A DNA stretch of 64,000 nucleotides from Sphingobacteriaceae bacterium (GTDB taxonomy: Bacteria; Bacteroidota; Bacteroidia; Sphingobacteriales; Sphingobacteriaceae): assembly GCA_014380615.1 (NCBI GenBank), contig JACMJM010000014.1, forward strand, positions 124,001 to 188,000, in the 5' to 3' direction. This document shows, one piece after another, positions 25,639 to 33,721 of this stretch. Numbering within the stretch: the stretch's first letter is position 1; every line of letters starts with the position of its first letter. The notes beneath the pieces were generated by a model. The model did no database searches, was not told where the DNA came from, and saw only the letters and a program-made list of their open reading frames with translations. The translations under genes were made by a program, and so were the position numbers.

Positions 25639-26298
25639 ATGGACGAAATAAAATGCATAATTTTTGACTGTGATGGTGTTTTGGTTGACAGTGAAGAAAT
25701 TGGGAATAAAGTATTGCTTTCGATGGCAAAAGAATTTGGGCTTCGTATGACAATGGAAGAAGCTGTAATGAGTTTTAGTGGAAGAAGTTTGAAAGATTGT
25801 TTTCAGCAAATAGAGAATAGAATCAATCAAAAATTGCCGACAGACTTTGAAAAGGAATATAGAACACAATCCTACGAAGCATTTAAGACAGACCTTAAAC
25901 CAGTTAAAGGAGTCAAACAATTTATAGACAGCTTGACAATTTCTTATTGTGTAGCATCAAGTGGTCCCGTAGAGAAAATTAAATCTAACTTGACAACAAC
26001 GGGACTTGCCGAGAAATTCGGAGAAAATATTTTCAGTTCCTATCAAATCAATAGTTGGAAACCTGACCCAGAAATATTCCTATTTGCTTCAAGAGAAATG
26101 GGCTTTTCGCCACGTGAATGTATTGTAATCGAAGACAGTAAAGCAGGAGTTATATCAGCAATTAAAGGAGGTTTTATTGTTTATGGATTTGCAAATGAAA
26201 ATAATTCACAAGTGTTAGAAGACGAAGGAGCAATTGTCTTCTATAGCTTTGAAGAATTGAACAAATTATTAAACACAGGACATAATGCCAGCAGGTAA
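25639..26298 (+). CDS. Cassette 7: HAD-family hydrolase (phosphoglucomutase-like)
   Basis: Haloacid-dehalogenase superfamily hydrolase of 219 aa, subfamily IA like beta-phosphoglucomutase or sugar-phosphate phosphatases. Seen: motif I FDCDGVLVDSE (residues 9-19), motif II SSGPVEKI, Lys in WKPDPEIF and motif III VIEDSKAGV. All catalytic residues are present, so it should be an active cytoplasmic phosphatase or phosphomutase; the substrate is unknown. The stop codon TAA lies within the R'' box AGGTAAC of site F. Confidence 0.88.
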   Translation: MDEIKCIIFDCDGVLVDSEEIGNKVLLSMAKEFGLRMTMEEAVMSFSGRSLKDCFQQIENRINQKLPTDFEKEYRTQSYEAFKTDLKPVKGVKQFIDSLTISYCVASSGPVEKIKSNLTTTGLAEKFGENIFSSYQINSWKPDPEIFLFASREMGFSPRECIVIEDSKAGVISAIKGGFIVYGFANENNSQVLEDEGAIVFYSFEELNKLLNTGHNASR

Positions 26299-26424
26299 CA
26301 GCAGCTACAAGAAATTGACGGTTCAGTAGTTAAATGAAGCTTTGTGCTTCGTATCAAGTGTATTGCTGGCAGACAGTTTTGCGCTTCGAAATCGCCAACT
26401 TCTTGTAGCTGCCAACCGTTATAT
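26293..26424 (+). repeat. attC-like site F (132 bp)
   Basis: Outer boxes AGGTAAC (26293-26299) and GTTATAT (26418-26424). Long arms GCAGCTACAAGAA and TTCTTGTAGCTGC pair perfectly. Internal TTGACGGTTC and TTGCGCTTCGAAATC recall the long-family motifs of B, C2 and D. Confidence 0.8.
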
Positions 26425-26440
26425 GTTATTAAATAAGACT

Positions 26441-27160
26441 ATGAAATATACCTTAATTACTTTTTTAACCCTCCTTTTGACAAGTTGCTTAAAGCGCAAT
26501 GAGGCAGAGGTTAATAAAGGATGTACAGATAGCTGCATGACTTTTAATGTCAGAGTTGGAACAGACAATCACTCATCGACACCGGTTAAAGATGCATCCG
26601 TAGAATTAAGTTGGTCGCGTCCAGCCACCCCTTTTGGTGACCCCGGCCGTCTAATCGCAAAAGGGAACACAAATTCCTCTGGTGTAATTAATTTCGAATT
26701 TAAACCGCAACCCAAAGAATTAGTAGGAGGCCGGTACTCGGTTTCCATAAAGAATAATATTGATGGTTTCCAGCCCTATATCAGTTATTATGATATAGCA
26801 AAATATGACACTGTAGTTAACGCTTATATTCATTTACCAAGTAAAGCGACGATTAGAATTATCTTTAAGAACTTTAATCCAAAAACAAACCAAGACTATT
26901 TCTCAGCAAGCCCATATTTTTCAGGTTATGGAACTCAAAATTTGAATATACATTTAACGAATGTGAACGGTGGATTATCAAATCCTTATTTTTCTGGCTC
27001 AGATGGAGGCTTTAGTAAGGTAGAGCTAATAGGTACGACCGCAGGGAATCAGTTTACTTATTTCAGTATACTACGAAAGAAAAATGGGATAAGGGAGGAT
27101 TTAATTGACAGTGTTTATGTGCAAAAAAATGAGACAAGGATATACGAAATAGAATATTAA
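26441..27160 (+). CDS. Cassette 8: lipoprotein of unknown function
   Basis: A 239 aa protein. The ATG at 26441 gives a lipoprotein signal peptide (FLTLLLTSC); the in-frame codons from 26342 fall in site F and are excluded. The N-terminal part looks like a beta-sandwich with VKDASVELSWSRPATPFGDP, a carboxypeptidase-regulatory-like layout. I do not recognise a family. The left core GTTATAT has only a partial mirror (ATATTAAC) after the gene. Confidence 0.7.
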   Translation: MKYTLITFLTLLLTSCLKRNEAEVNKGCTDSCMTFNVRVGTDNHSSTPVKDASVELSWSRPATPFGDPGRLIAKGNTNSSGVINFEFKPQPKELVGGRYSVSIKNNIDGFQPYISYYDIAKYDTVVNAYIHLPSKATIRIIFKNFNPKTNQDYFSASPYFSGYGTQNLNIHLTNVNGGLSNPYFSGSDGGFSKVELIGTTAGNQFTYFSILRKKNGIREDLIDSVYVQKNETRIYEIEY

Positions 27161-27164
27161 CAAC

Positions 27165-27222
27165 AACTAACAATTAGGGCTTCGTTGCGTGCGTAGCACG
27201 AACAATGAAGCCCCGGTTGCAC
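27165..27222 (+). repeat. attC-like site G (58 bp), right end of the array
   Basis: Outer boxes AACTAAC (27165-27171) and GTTGCAC (27216-27222). Identical to C1 over 59 bp (27171-27229). Beyond it the next gene is on the opposite strand and belongs to normal chromosome. Confidence 0.78.
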
Positions 27223-27280
27223 GGAACCTTCGGTAGTTTTTTTAGGCTCCCGCTCAAATTCCGCGAAGAATATTTCTATC

Positions 27281-27715
27281 CTATACCAAATAAGCTTCAG
27301 GAATTGTTAGCCCTTCTTTTTCATCGTTCCACAACATGGATACTATTTTCCATTGACCCTCAATCAGGATAAACTGCATGTAATTTACTCCCCGATTCCA
27401 TGGCTCAATATTTTCTGCCGTAGATGAATATTCGTATACACTAATCCGCTGAGCTGTTTTGCCAAACACCTCGGTGATATCTGAAATTTCTTGCTGTGAG
27501 TAAAATACGACGTTTCCGTCATCTATCTGATGCATAATAGCCTGAACGTAACTTTGAACCGTAAATTCAAGAGGCTGATCGTAATTGCCGTTTAAAAGCT
27601 TTCCGTCGCCGTAAAAGAGTTCCTGTAACTGGTCGTATTTAGGGTAATGCTCCGGGTTGAAGCAGATACACTCATAAAACTGACTGGTTAGCTTATCGAT
27701 TTCATGAATAGTCAT
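27281..27715 (-). CDS. NTF2-like (SnoaL-type) protein
   Basis: A 144 aa soluble protein. Seen: N-terminal helices with FYECICFNPEHYPKYDQLQELFY and the C-terminal strand pair GVNYMQFILIEGQWKIVSMLWNDE, typical of the nuclear-transport-factor-2-like cone fold. No catalytic residues assigned. It lies 42 bp after the Rieske gene and on the same strand. Confidence 0.75.
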   Translation of the reverse strand: MTIHEIDKLTSQFYECICFNPEHYPKYDQLQELFYGDGKLLNGNYDQPLEFTVQSYVQAIMHQIDDGNVVFYSQQEISDITEVFGKTAQRISVYEYSSTAENIEPWNRGVNYMQFILIEGQWKIVSMLWNDEKEGLTIPEAYLV

Positions 27716-27757
27716 ACAGGCTTAACAATAATGCAACTATATTGATTGCTAACAAAT

Positions 27758-28105
27758 TTACTTCTTTTTAAAAAATAAACCCATGAGATTGAACTTTTCC
27801 GGGAGCCCCACATACACCCCGTCATCACGTGTTTCTGTCGGAAAAATATCGATATAATCCCCTTGCCCCTCAGCCCCTCTCCCGGTACGTAAATCATATT
27901 CATACCTATGAAAGGGGCAAATTAATTTGCCTTCTTTACACCAGCCTCCGGCCAAACCCGCCCCCGCATGCGGACAGTATGCCTGAGTTGCAAATAGTTC
28001 ATCTCCGGTTTTAACGGCACACAATTTTTTGCCCCCTACTGCAACAAGCTTAACAAAATCGTGCTCCTGAAGTACTTTAATATCAAACATTTTAACCCAC
28101 TTCAT
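27758..28105 (-). CDS. Rieske [2Fe-2S] ferredoxin-like protein
   Basis: Single-domain Rieske protein of 115 aa. Seen: CPHAGAGLAGG and CPFHRYEYD, the two C-x-H and C-x2-H cluster ligand pairs. It resembles the small ferredoxin components of nitrite reductase or dioxygenase systems, but no partner oxygenase or reductase is beside it. An electron carrier role in the cytoplasm is inferred. Confidence 0.92.
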   Translation of the reverse strand: MKWVKMFDIKVLQEHDFVKLVAVGGKKLCAVKTGDELFATQAYCPHAGAGLAGGWCKEGKLICPFHRYEYDLRTGRGAEGQGDYIDIFPTETRDDGVYVGLPEKFNLMGLFFKKK

Positions 28106-28163
28106 ACCATTAAATTACCATAATTTCCTAAGAAAATGCCATTTTATATGGCGTTTCTGTGAA

Positions 28164-28192
28164 TTTCAACGATCAAATTTTATGTAAGTTTG
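28164..28192 (+). promoter_or_regulatory. Possible promoter for queE
   Basis: TAAGTTTG at 28185-28192 fits the TAnnTTTG -7 box, 15 bp before the ATG. A weak TTTC at 28164 lies 17 bp upstream instead of the consensus TTTG at about 19 bp. Confidence 0.4.
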
Positions 28193-28207
28193 CAGCCAAT
28201 TTAAGAA

Positions 28208-28831
28208 ATGTCACATCAGGTACCAGAAGACGGAACATTACTTCCATTAATGGAAGAGTTTTATACCATACAGGGAGAAGGATATAATACAGGCAAGGCT
28301 GCTTATTTTATACGCCTGGGCGGTTGCGATGTAGGATGCCACTGGTGCGATGTAAAGGAAAGCTGGAATGCGGAACTCCATCCGCTTACACCGGCCGATA
28401 CCATAGTTGAGAATGCCGAAAAGTACCCCGGAAAGGCGGTTGTGATTACCGGTGGTGAACCATTGATCTACAACCTCGATTATCTTACTAACCAACTCCG
28501 ATCCCGGGGAATAAAAACCTTTATTGAAACTTCCGGAGCCTATCCTTTATCAGGATCGTGGGACTGGATCTGCCTTTCGCCAAAGAAATTTAAAGCACCC
28601 TTACCGGGGATTGCCGCTGTGGCCGGCGAGTTAAAAGTGATTGTATTCAACAAAAGTGATTTCGAATTTGCCGAAAAATATGCCGAACTGGTTTCACCGG
28701 GATGCAAACTCTACCTCCAGCCGGAATGGTCGAAGGCAAAAGAGGTAACGCCTCTAATTATTGAGTATGTAATGGCTAACCCGAAATGGGAAATATCCCT
28801 GCAAACTCATAAGTTTTTAAATATTCCGTAA
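28208..28831 (+). CDS. queE: 7-carboxy-7-deazaguanine synthase
   Basis: Radical SAM enzyme of 207 aa, making CDG from CPH4 in queuosine/deazaguanine synthesis. Seen: FYTIQGEGYNTGKAAYFIRL then the cluster motif C40-x3-C44-x2-C47 (CDVGCHWC), VVITGGEPLIY and ELKVIVFN. The C-x3-C-x2-C spacing is the classical radical SAM one. Other queuosine genes are not in this window. Confidence 0.95.
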   Translation: MSHQVPEDGTLLPLMEEFYTIQGEGYNTGKAAYFIRLGGCDVGCHWCDVKESWNAELHPLTPADTIVENAEKYPGKAVVITGGEPLIYNLDYLTNQLRSRGIKTFIETSGAYPLSGSWDWICLSPKKFKAPLPGIAAVAGELKVIVFNKSDFEFAEKYAELVSPGCKLYLQPEWSKAKEVTPLIIEYVMANPKWEISLQTHKFLNIP

Positions 28832-28863
28832 CTTACTGCGTTATATACCGAATAAGCCTCCGG

Positions 28864-30765
28864 ATGAAAAGTTTTTTTATTCTTCTTTTTTGCTGCTGTT
28901 TTACCTTATCATACGGGCAGAAAGGATTAAGAACTACAAACATACAGGCACAAAGGAAGTATGACGCCGCCAGCCAGGCACTTAGCTACGATGCTTACGA
29001 AAGAGCAATAGCAGAATTACAGGGTGCTATTAAACTCGATCCCGAGTTTGCCGCCGCATATCAGCGAATCGGCGATGTTAACCGAATCTTAAAACGTTAT
29101 CAAGCCGCTGCTCAGGCCTATAAAAAAGTTTTGGAAATTAACCCCGAGTTCGATCAGCGTACTTATTACGGACTTGGGCAAAGTGAGTTTTATTCGGGCA
29201 ATTATTCGGAGGCACTACGGCATCTGAAGAAATATCAGGCTTGGCCCAACCAAACTGAAGCAAACAAATTGCTGGTATCAAAAGATATCATTGATTGTGA
29301 ATTCAGTATTGAGGCTATAAAAAAGCCCGTGGTCTTTAACCCCAAAAATCTGGGACCTGAGGTCAATTCAAGTCAGGGCGAATACTTACCTGTGGTTACT
29401 GCAGACGAAGAAACATTAATATTTACCAGAAGAACTAACGATAACGAAGACTTTTTTAGCAGCAAACGGCACAATAACCGTTGGACAAAAGCAACCTATC
29501 TAAGTCCCAATATAAATACCCCTACGTTTAACGAAGGGGCGCAATGTATTTCTCCGGATGGAATGTATTTGTTTTTTACCGGATGCAACCGGCCTGACGG
29601 TGCCGGAAAATGCGATATCTATGTATGTAAGCGTGAAGGAAAAGATTGGAGCAAACCGTTTAATTTGGGTCCGCAAATAAATTCGCGAAACTGGGAAAGT
29701 CAACCTTCGGTGAGCGCAAACGGGAGAACGCTATATTTTGTAAGCGACAGAGCAGGAGGTTTCGGCGGCGAAGATATCTGGAAAACTGAATTGCAGGGAA
29801 GCGGATCATGGTCCACTCCCGTTAATCTCGGGCCAAATATCAATACACGCTATAATGAATATGCGCCTTTTATCCACCACGATGATAACACCTTGTACTT
29901 TGCCTCAGACGGCTGGCCGGGCTTTGGAAATGAGGATCTCTTTTTTAGTAAGAAAGACGATGCTGGAAACTTCGCCAAATCGGTTAACATTGGCTACCCC
30001 ATAAATTCACCCGGTGAAGAAAAGGGCTTAACCGTGAGCAGCGACGGAAGAAAAGCATATTTTTCTTCTAGCATGGCAGGCGGATATGGAGGAATGGATA
30101 TTTATTCGTTTGAGCTGCCTCAAAGTTTACGCCCCGATTTGGTTACCTATGTTAAAGGCAAGGTAATTGACTCTGATACGCGAGAAACATTAAGTGCCAA
30201 TGTTAAAATCACATCTTTAAAGAACGATATTGTGGCGTTTGAGGAGCTGACAGACGCGGAAACCGGGGAGTTTTTAGCTATTATGCAGGCGGGTAAAACC
30301 TTTGGGTTAAGCGTAGAGCGAGAGGGTTATCTCTTTCATTCAGAGAATTTTTCACTTACTAAACCCAATGCTGCGAATAAACCATTCCAACTTTTAATCC
30401 CTTTGAAGAAGATAAAAGTTGGAGGCATGGTAGTGTTAAAGAACATCTTTTTTGAGACTAATAAATTTGGCCTGATGCCTGAATCAAAGGCAGAACTTTT
30501 GGAACTGATCAATTTCCTTGAACTAAATCCAACAGTTGCAATAGAAATTGGCGGCCATACAGATGATGTAGGTGATGACAAATTCAACTTAACTCTATCA
30601 GAAAACAGGGCTAAAACAGTTTACGATTTCTTAGTAAACAATAAAATAGAAGCAGCAAGATTAACCTTCAAGGGTTATGGCGAAACCAAACCTGTAGCCG
30701 CCAATACCACCGAAGATGGAAGACAGCAAAACAGGAGAACCGAGTTTAAAATTGTTAAGCAATAA
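28864..30765 (+). CDS. TPR / PD40 propeller / OmpA family protein
   Basis: Secreted outer-membrane protein of 633 aa. Seen: signal peptide (CCCFTLSYGQ), TPR repeats (about 30-140; AYQRIGDVNRILKRYQAA), WD40-like PD40 beta-propeller repeats (about 165-430; repeated GGFGGEDIW and LGPNINTRYNE type), a carboxypeptidase-regulatory-like segment (KGKVIDSDTRETL), and a C-terminal OmpA domain (IEIGGHTDDVGDDKFNLTLS). It binds peptidoglycan and possibly surface partners. It is 32 bp after queE but probably unrelated in function. Confidence 0.94.
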   Translation: MKSFFILLFCCCFTLSYGQKGLRTTNIQAQRKYDAASQALSYDAYERAIAELQGAIKLDPEFAAAYQRIGDVNRILKRYQAAAQAYKKVLEINPEFDQRTYYGLGQSEFYSGNYSEALRHLKKYQAWPNQTEANKLLVSKDIIDCEFSIEAIKKPVVFNPKNLGPEVNSSQGEYLPVVTADEETLIFTRRTNDNEDFFSSKRHNNRWTKATYLSPNINTPTFNEGAQCISPDGMYLFFTGCNRPDGAGKCDIYVCKREGKDWSKPFNLGPQINSRNWESQPSVSANGRTLYFVSDRAGGFGGEDIWKTELQGSGSWSTPVNLGPNINTRYNEYAPFIHHDDNTLYFASDGWPGFGNEDLFFSKKDDAGNFAKSVNIGYPINSPGEEKGLTVSSDGRKAYFSSSMAGGYGGMDIYSFELPQSLRPDLVTYVKGKVIDSDTRETLSANVKITSLKNDIVAFEELTDAETGEFLAIMQAGKTFGLSVEREGYLFHSENFSLTKPNAANKPFQLLIPLKKIKVGGMVVLKNIFFETNKFGLMPESKAELLELINFLELNPTVAIEIGGHTDDVGDDKFNLTLSENRAKTVYDFLVNNKIEAARLTFKGYGETKPVAANTTEDGRQQNRRTEFKIVKQ

Positions 30766-30775
30766 GTTCGATTAA

Positions 30776-30914
30776 AGTCATCCGATGAATATCTGCAACC
30801 TGCCGATTCATCGGATGACTAGACTAGTAACATACAACCCTCAGAATTACGATTCGGTAGCTTTAAAAAATCATCCGATGAATATCTGCAATATGCCTGA
30901 TTCATCGGATGACT
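30776..30914. repeat. Two near-identical 45 bp hairpins
   Basis: Copy 1 at 30776-30820 has a perfect 15 bp stem (AGTCATCCGATGAAT / ATTCATCGGATGACT) around a short loop. Copy 2 at 30870-30914 shares nearly the whole sequence. They lie between the ends of convergent genes and may be a double, bidirectional terminator, although U-runs are weak. Confidence 0.75.
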
Positions 30915-30947
30915 AAAGTGTATCGGGTTAGTACCAGCTTCTGCTTC

Positions 30948-33575
30948 TCAGGCAAGCAACTCTCTGGCTATTTGTAGCGCCCTATCAATTCCCGAACTAT
31001 CCTTACCTCCTGCAGTAGCATAAAAGGGCTGCCCACCGCCTCCTCCATTTATTTCTTTAGCCAGTGTTCTTATGATGTTTCCGGCATGCAGATCTTTCTT
31101 CTCTACCAGGCTTTCGGAGATCATCACCGTTAAGCCGGGTTTACCATCCGCATCGGTTGCCAATACCAGGAACAAATCATCCAGCATATTTTTTAATGCG
31201 TATGCCAGATTTTTTACCGCTTCTGCGGAAGCAAGATCAACTCTGGCAGCAATAAAATTTACTCCGTTTATATTTTCGACTTTAGCCGCTAACTCATCTT
31301 TTAATCCCGAAGCTTTAGCAAGAACAGCTTTCTCAAGTTCCTTTTTAAGTTTGTTATTTTCTTCGAGCAAAGCCTCTACCGACTTAGAAAGGTCTTTCGG
31401 ATTTTTCAACAATCCTTTTAATTCGTTTACCAGCTTATTTTGCTCATTTATATAGGCTTCTGCCGCTTCTCCGGTAATCGCTTCTATACGCCTTACCCCT
31501 GCGGCAACGGCACTTTCAGAAACGATCTTGAAATAACCTATTTGGCCGGTTGATTTAACATGTGTACCTCCGCAAAGCTCGACAGAGAATTTCTCATCAA
31601 AGGTAATCACCCGAACAACATCACCGTATTTTTCGCCAAAAAGCGCAGTAACTCCACGATTTATGGCATCCTGATAAGGAACCTGACGCTCTTCTTTTAA
31701 CTGAACGTTCTCCCTGATTTTTCGGTTAACAATGGCCTCTACTTTCGAGATCTCCTCCTCTGTTAATTTAGAAAAATGTGAAAAGTCGAAACGTAAATAA
31801 TCAGAATTGACTAAAGAGCCCTTTTGCTGAACATGTGTACCAACAACCAAACGCAAAGCTGCCTGAAGCAAGTGAGTTACGGAATGATTATTTTCTGTCT
31901 GACCGCGACGATTGCTATCCACGATACTTTTTACAGACTGCTGAAAGTTAAAGCCTTCGGGAATTTCGTCGGTAAAGTGTACAATAAGCGCGTTTTCTTT
32001 TTTGGTATCGATTATTTTAATAGACTCATCACTGCCGATCAAAAGACCTGTATCTCCTACCTGACCCCCGCTTTCTGCATAAAAAGGAGTTTTATCCAAC
32101 ACTAACTGATATTGCTCTTTCCCTTTTGCCGTTACTTTGCGGTATTTTAAAATTCGTGATTCTGTTTCTAAATAGTCGTATCCTACAAATTCATTTTCAT
32201 CTCCTTCGTTAACAATCACCCAGTCGCCTGTATCAACGGCAGTTGCGGCACGAGAGCGGTTTTTTTGTTGATCAAGAGCTTTATTAAAAGCTTCCATATC
32301 AACAGTGAGTCCTTTTTCGCGAGCCATAAGCTCTGTTAAATCTATCGGAAAACCGAAGGTATCGTACAATTCAAAAGCAAAATCGCCATCAATAGCACTG
32401 GCATCTGCGGCATAACGCTCAAAACGTTGAATTCCGGTTGCGAGGGTTCGCAGGAAAGAAATTTCCTCTTCAAGAATCACCTTCTGAACAAAATCCTGCT
32501 GTGCTTTTAATTCAGGAAAAACACCATCAAATTGATTTGCCAGAACTGGCACCAGCTTATTAAAAAACGGCTCTTTGAAATTCAGGAATGTATAAGCATA
32601 ACGAACTGCCCTGCGCAAAATCCTGCGGATAACATATCCCGCTTTATTGTTTGATGGTAGTTGCCCGTCGGCTATAGCGAAAGCAATGGCGCGGATATGA
32701 TCGGCCATTACCCGCATGGCAATATCGGTTTTACCCTGGCTTTCGCCCAGGTTATACACAATACCGCACTCTTTTGATATGAATTGAATTAATGGCTGGA
32801 AGGTATCGGTATCATAGTTTGATGATTTGCCTTGCAGCACACGCACCAAACGCTCATGTCCCATTCCGGTATCTACATGCTGGGCAGGCAAAGGTTGTAA
32901 AGAACCGTCTTTTAACCGGTTAAACTGCATAAATACGTTATTCCAGATTTCAATAACCTGGGGATCATCGTTATTAACCAGAGTTTTTCCGTCTGTTGTA
33001 TTTCTTTGTTCATCCGAACGGCAATCCACATGTATTTCTGAACATGGGCCGCAGGGACCGGTATCACCCATTTCCCAAAAATTATCTTTCTTATTTCCTA
33101 GAAGAATACGGTCTTCAGCAATCCACTTTTTCCAAAAATCATACGCTTCCTGATCTTTAGGCAAACCCTCTTTTTCATCTCCTTCAAAAACGGTTACATA
33201 CAACCTGTCTTTAGGGATTTTTAAAATATCGGTTAACAGTTCCCAACTCCATTCAATAGCTTCTTCTTTAAAATAGTCACCAAAACTCCAGTTACCAAGC
33301 ATCTCGAACATGGTATGGTGATAGGTATCGATACCCACTTCCTCCAGGTCGTTATGCTTACCTGATACCCGAAGACAACGTTGCGTATCTGCCACCCGAG
33401 AATGTTTGACAGGCGCTTCGCCAAGAAAGATGTCTTTAAACTGATTCATTCCCGCATTGGTGAACATCAGCGTAGGGTCGTTCTTCACCACAATGGGTGC
33501 CGAAGGAACAATTTGATGTCCTTTGCTTGCAAAAAAATCTAAAAATGCTTTCCTGATTTCGTTCGTTGTCATCAT
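30948..33575 (-). CDS. alaS: Alanyl-tRNA synthetase
   Basis: Class II aminoacyl-tRNA synthetase, 875 aa, of normal length. Seen: the N-terminal catalytic motif DPTLMFTNAGMNQFKDIF, the editing-domain zinc motif NHSVTHLLQ and CGGTHVKSTG, and the C-terminal DHHA1-type domain with GGGGGQPFYATAGGKD. The TTG at 33578 is followed immediately by ATGs at 33575 and 33572; I chose the first ATG. A TAACTTTG -7 box is at 33593. Confidence 0.97.
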   Translation of the reverse strand: MMTTNEIRKAFLDFFASKGHQIVPSAPIVVKNDPTLMFTNAGMNQFKDIFLGEAPVKHSRVADTQRCLRVSGKHNDLEEVGIDTYHHTMFEMLGNWSFGDYFKEEAIEWSWELLTDILKIPKDRLYVTVFEGDEKEGLPKDQEAYDFWKKWIAEDRILLGNKKDNFWEMGDTGPCGPCSEIHVDCRSDEQRNTTDGKTLVNNDDPQVIEIWNNVFMQFNRLKDGSLQPLPAQHVDTGMGHERLVRVLQGKSSNYDTDTFQPLIQFISKECGIVYNLGESQGKTDIAMRVMADHIRAIAFAIADGQLPSNNKAGYVIRRILRRAVRYAYTFLNFKEPFFNKLVPVLANQFDGVFPELKAQQDFVQKVILEEEISFLRTLATGIQRFERYAADASAIDGDFAFELYDTFGFPIDLTELMAREKGLTVDMEAFNKALDQQKNRSRAATAVDTGDWVIVNEGDENEFVGYDYLETESRILKYRKVTAKGKEQYQLVLDKTPFYAESGGQVGDTGLLIGSDESIKIIDTKKENALIVHFTDEIPEGFNFQQSVKSIVDSNRRGQTENNHSVTHLLQAALRLVVGTHVQQKGSLVNSDYLRFDFSHFSKLTEEEISKVEAIVNRKIRENVQLKEERQVPYQDAINRGVTALFGEKYGDVVRVITFDEKFSVELCGGTHVKSTGQIGYFKIVSESAVAAGVRRIEAITGEAAEAYINEQNKLVNELKGLLKNPKDLSKSVEALLEENNKLKKELEKAVLAKASGLKDELAAKVENINGVNFIAARVDLASAEAVKNLAYALKNMLDDLFLVLATDADGKPGLTVMISESLVEKKDLHAGNIIRTLAKEINGGGGGQPFYATAGGKDSSGIDRALQIARELLA

Positions 33576-33592
33576 CAAAATATTTGAGGTTG

Positions 33593-33600
33593 CAAAGTTA
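33593..33600 (-). promoter_or_regulatory. Possible -7 box for alaS
   Basis: TAACTTTG on the - strand, 17 bp before the start. No good TTTG upstream, so only half of the promoter consensus is seen. Confidence 0.4.
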
Positions 33601-33721
33601 GCAGGAGATTTGAGATTATTTGTGTGAGATTACGAAATGATAAAGGAACTCAACGCTAAATGCAGGGTTTACCTGTCGGGGAAGAAATTATTAAACTGCG
33701 GCCTTTGGATTACAAAACCTG

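Larger units (their letters stand above)
21371..27222 (+). mobile_element. Integron-like gene-cassette array (no integrase seen)
   Basis: Eight + strand genes separated by eight attC-like sites (A to G, with C1 and C2). Each clear cassette starts at a GTTA/GTTG core and ends with the reverse complement of its own start: GTTATACGC (21371) with GCGTATAAC (21655); GTTATGCCTC (21724) with GAGGCATAAC (22902); GTTGTGCGCA (23027) with TGCGCACAAC (23472); GTTAGGTGTA (23727) with TACACCTAAC (24389); GTTAGCCA (24518) with TGGCTAAC (24979); GTTAGCTGC (25600) with GCAGGTAAC (26291, one mismatch). This is the geometry of integron cassettes recombined at G/TT. The leader from core to start codon is only 23-65 bp, so the genes probably rely on read-through transcription. 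The right end is site G. No tyrosine recombinase is present in the window. Confidence 0.8.

Noticed and set aside
26342..26440. N-terminal extension of the last cassette lipoprotein
   Set aside because: Those codons lie in site F; the lipoprotein signal begins at the ATG at 26441.
21371..27222. An IntI-type integrase or transposase within or beside the array
   Set aside because: No ORF in or near the array shows tyrosine recombinase (R..H-x-x-R..Y), DDE or serine recombinase motifs.
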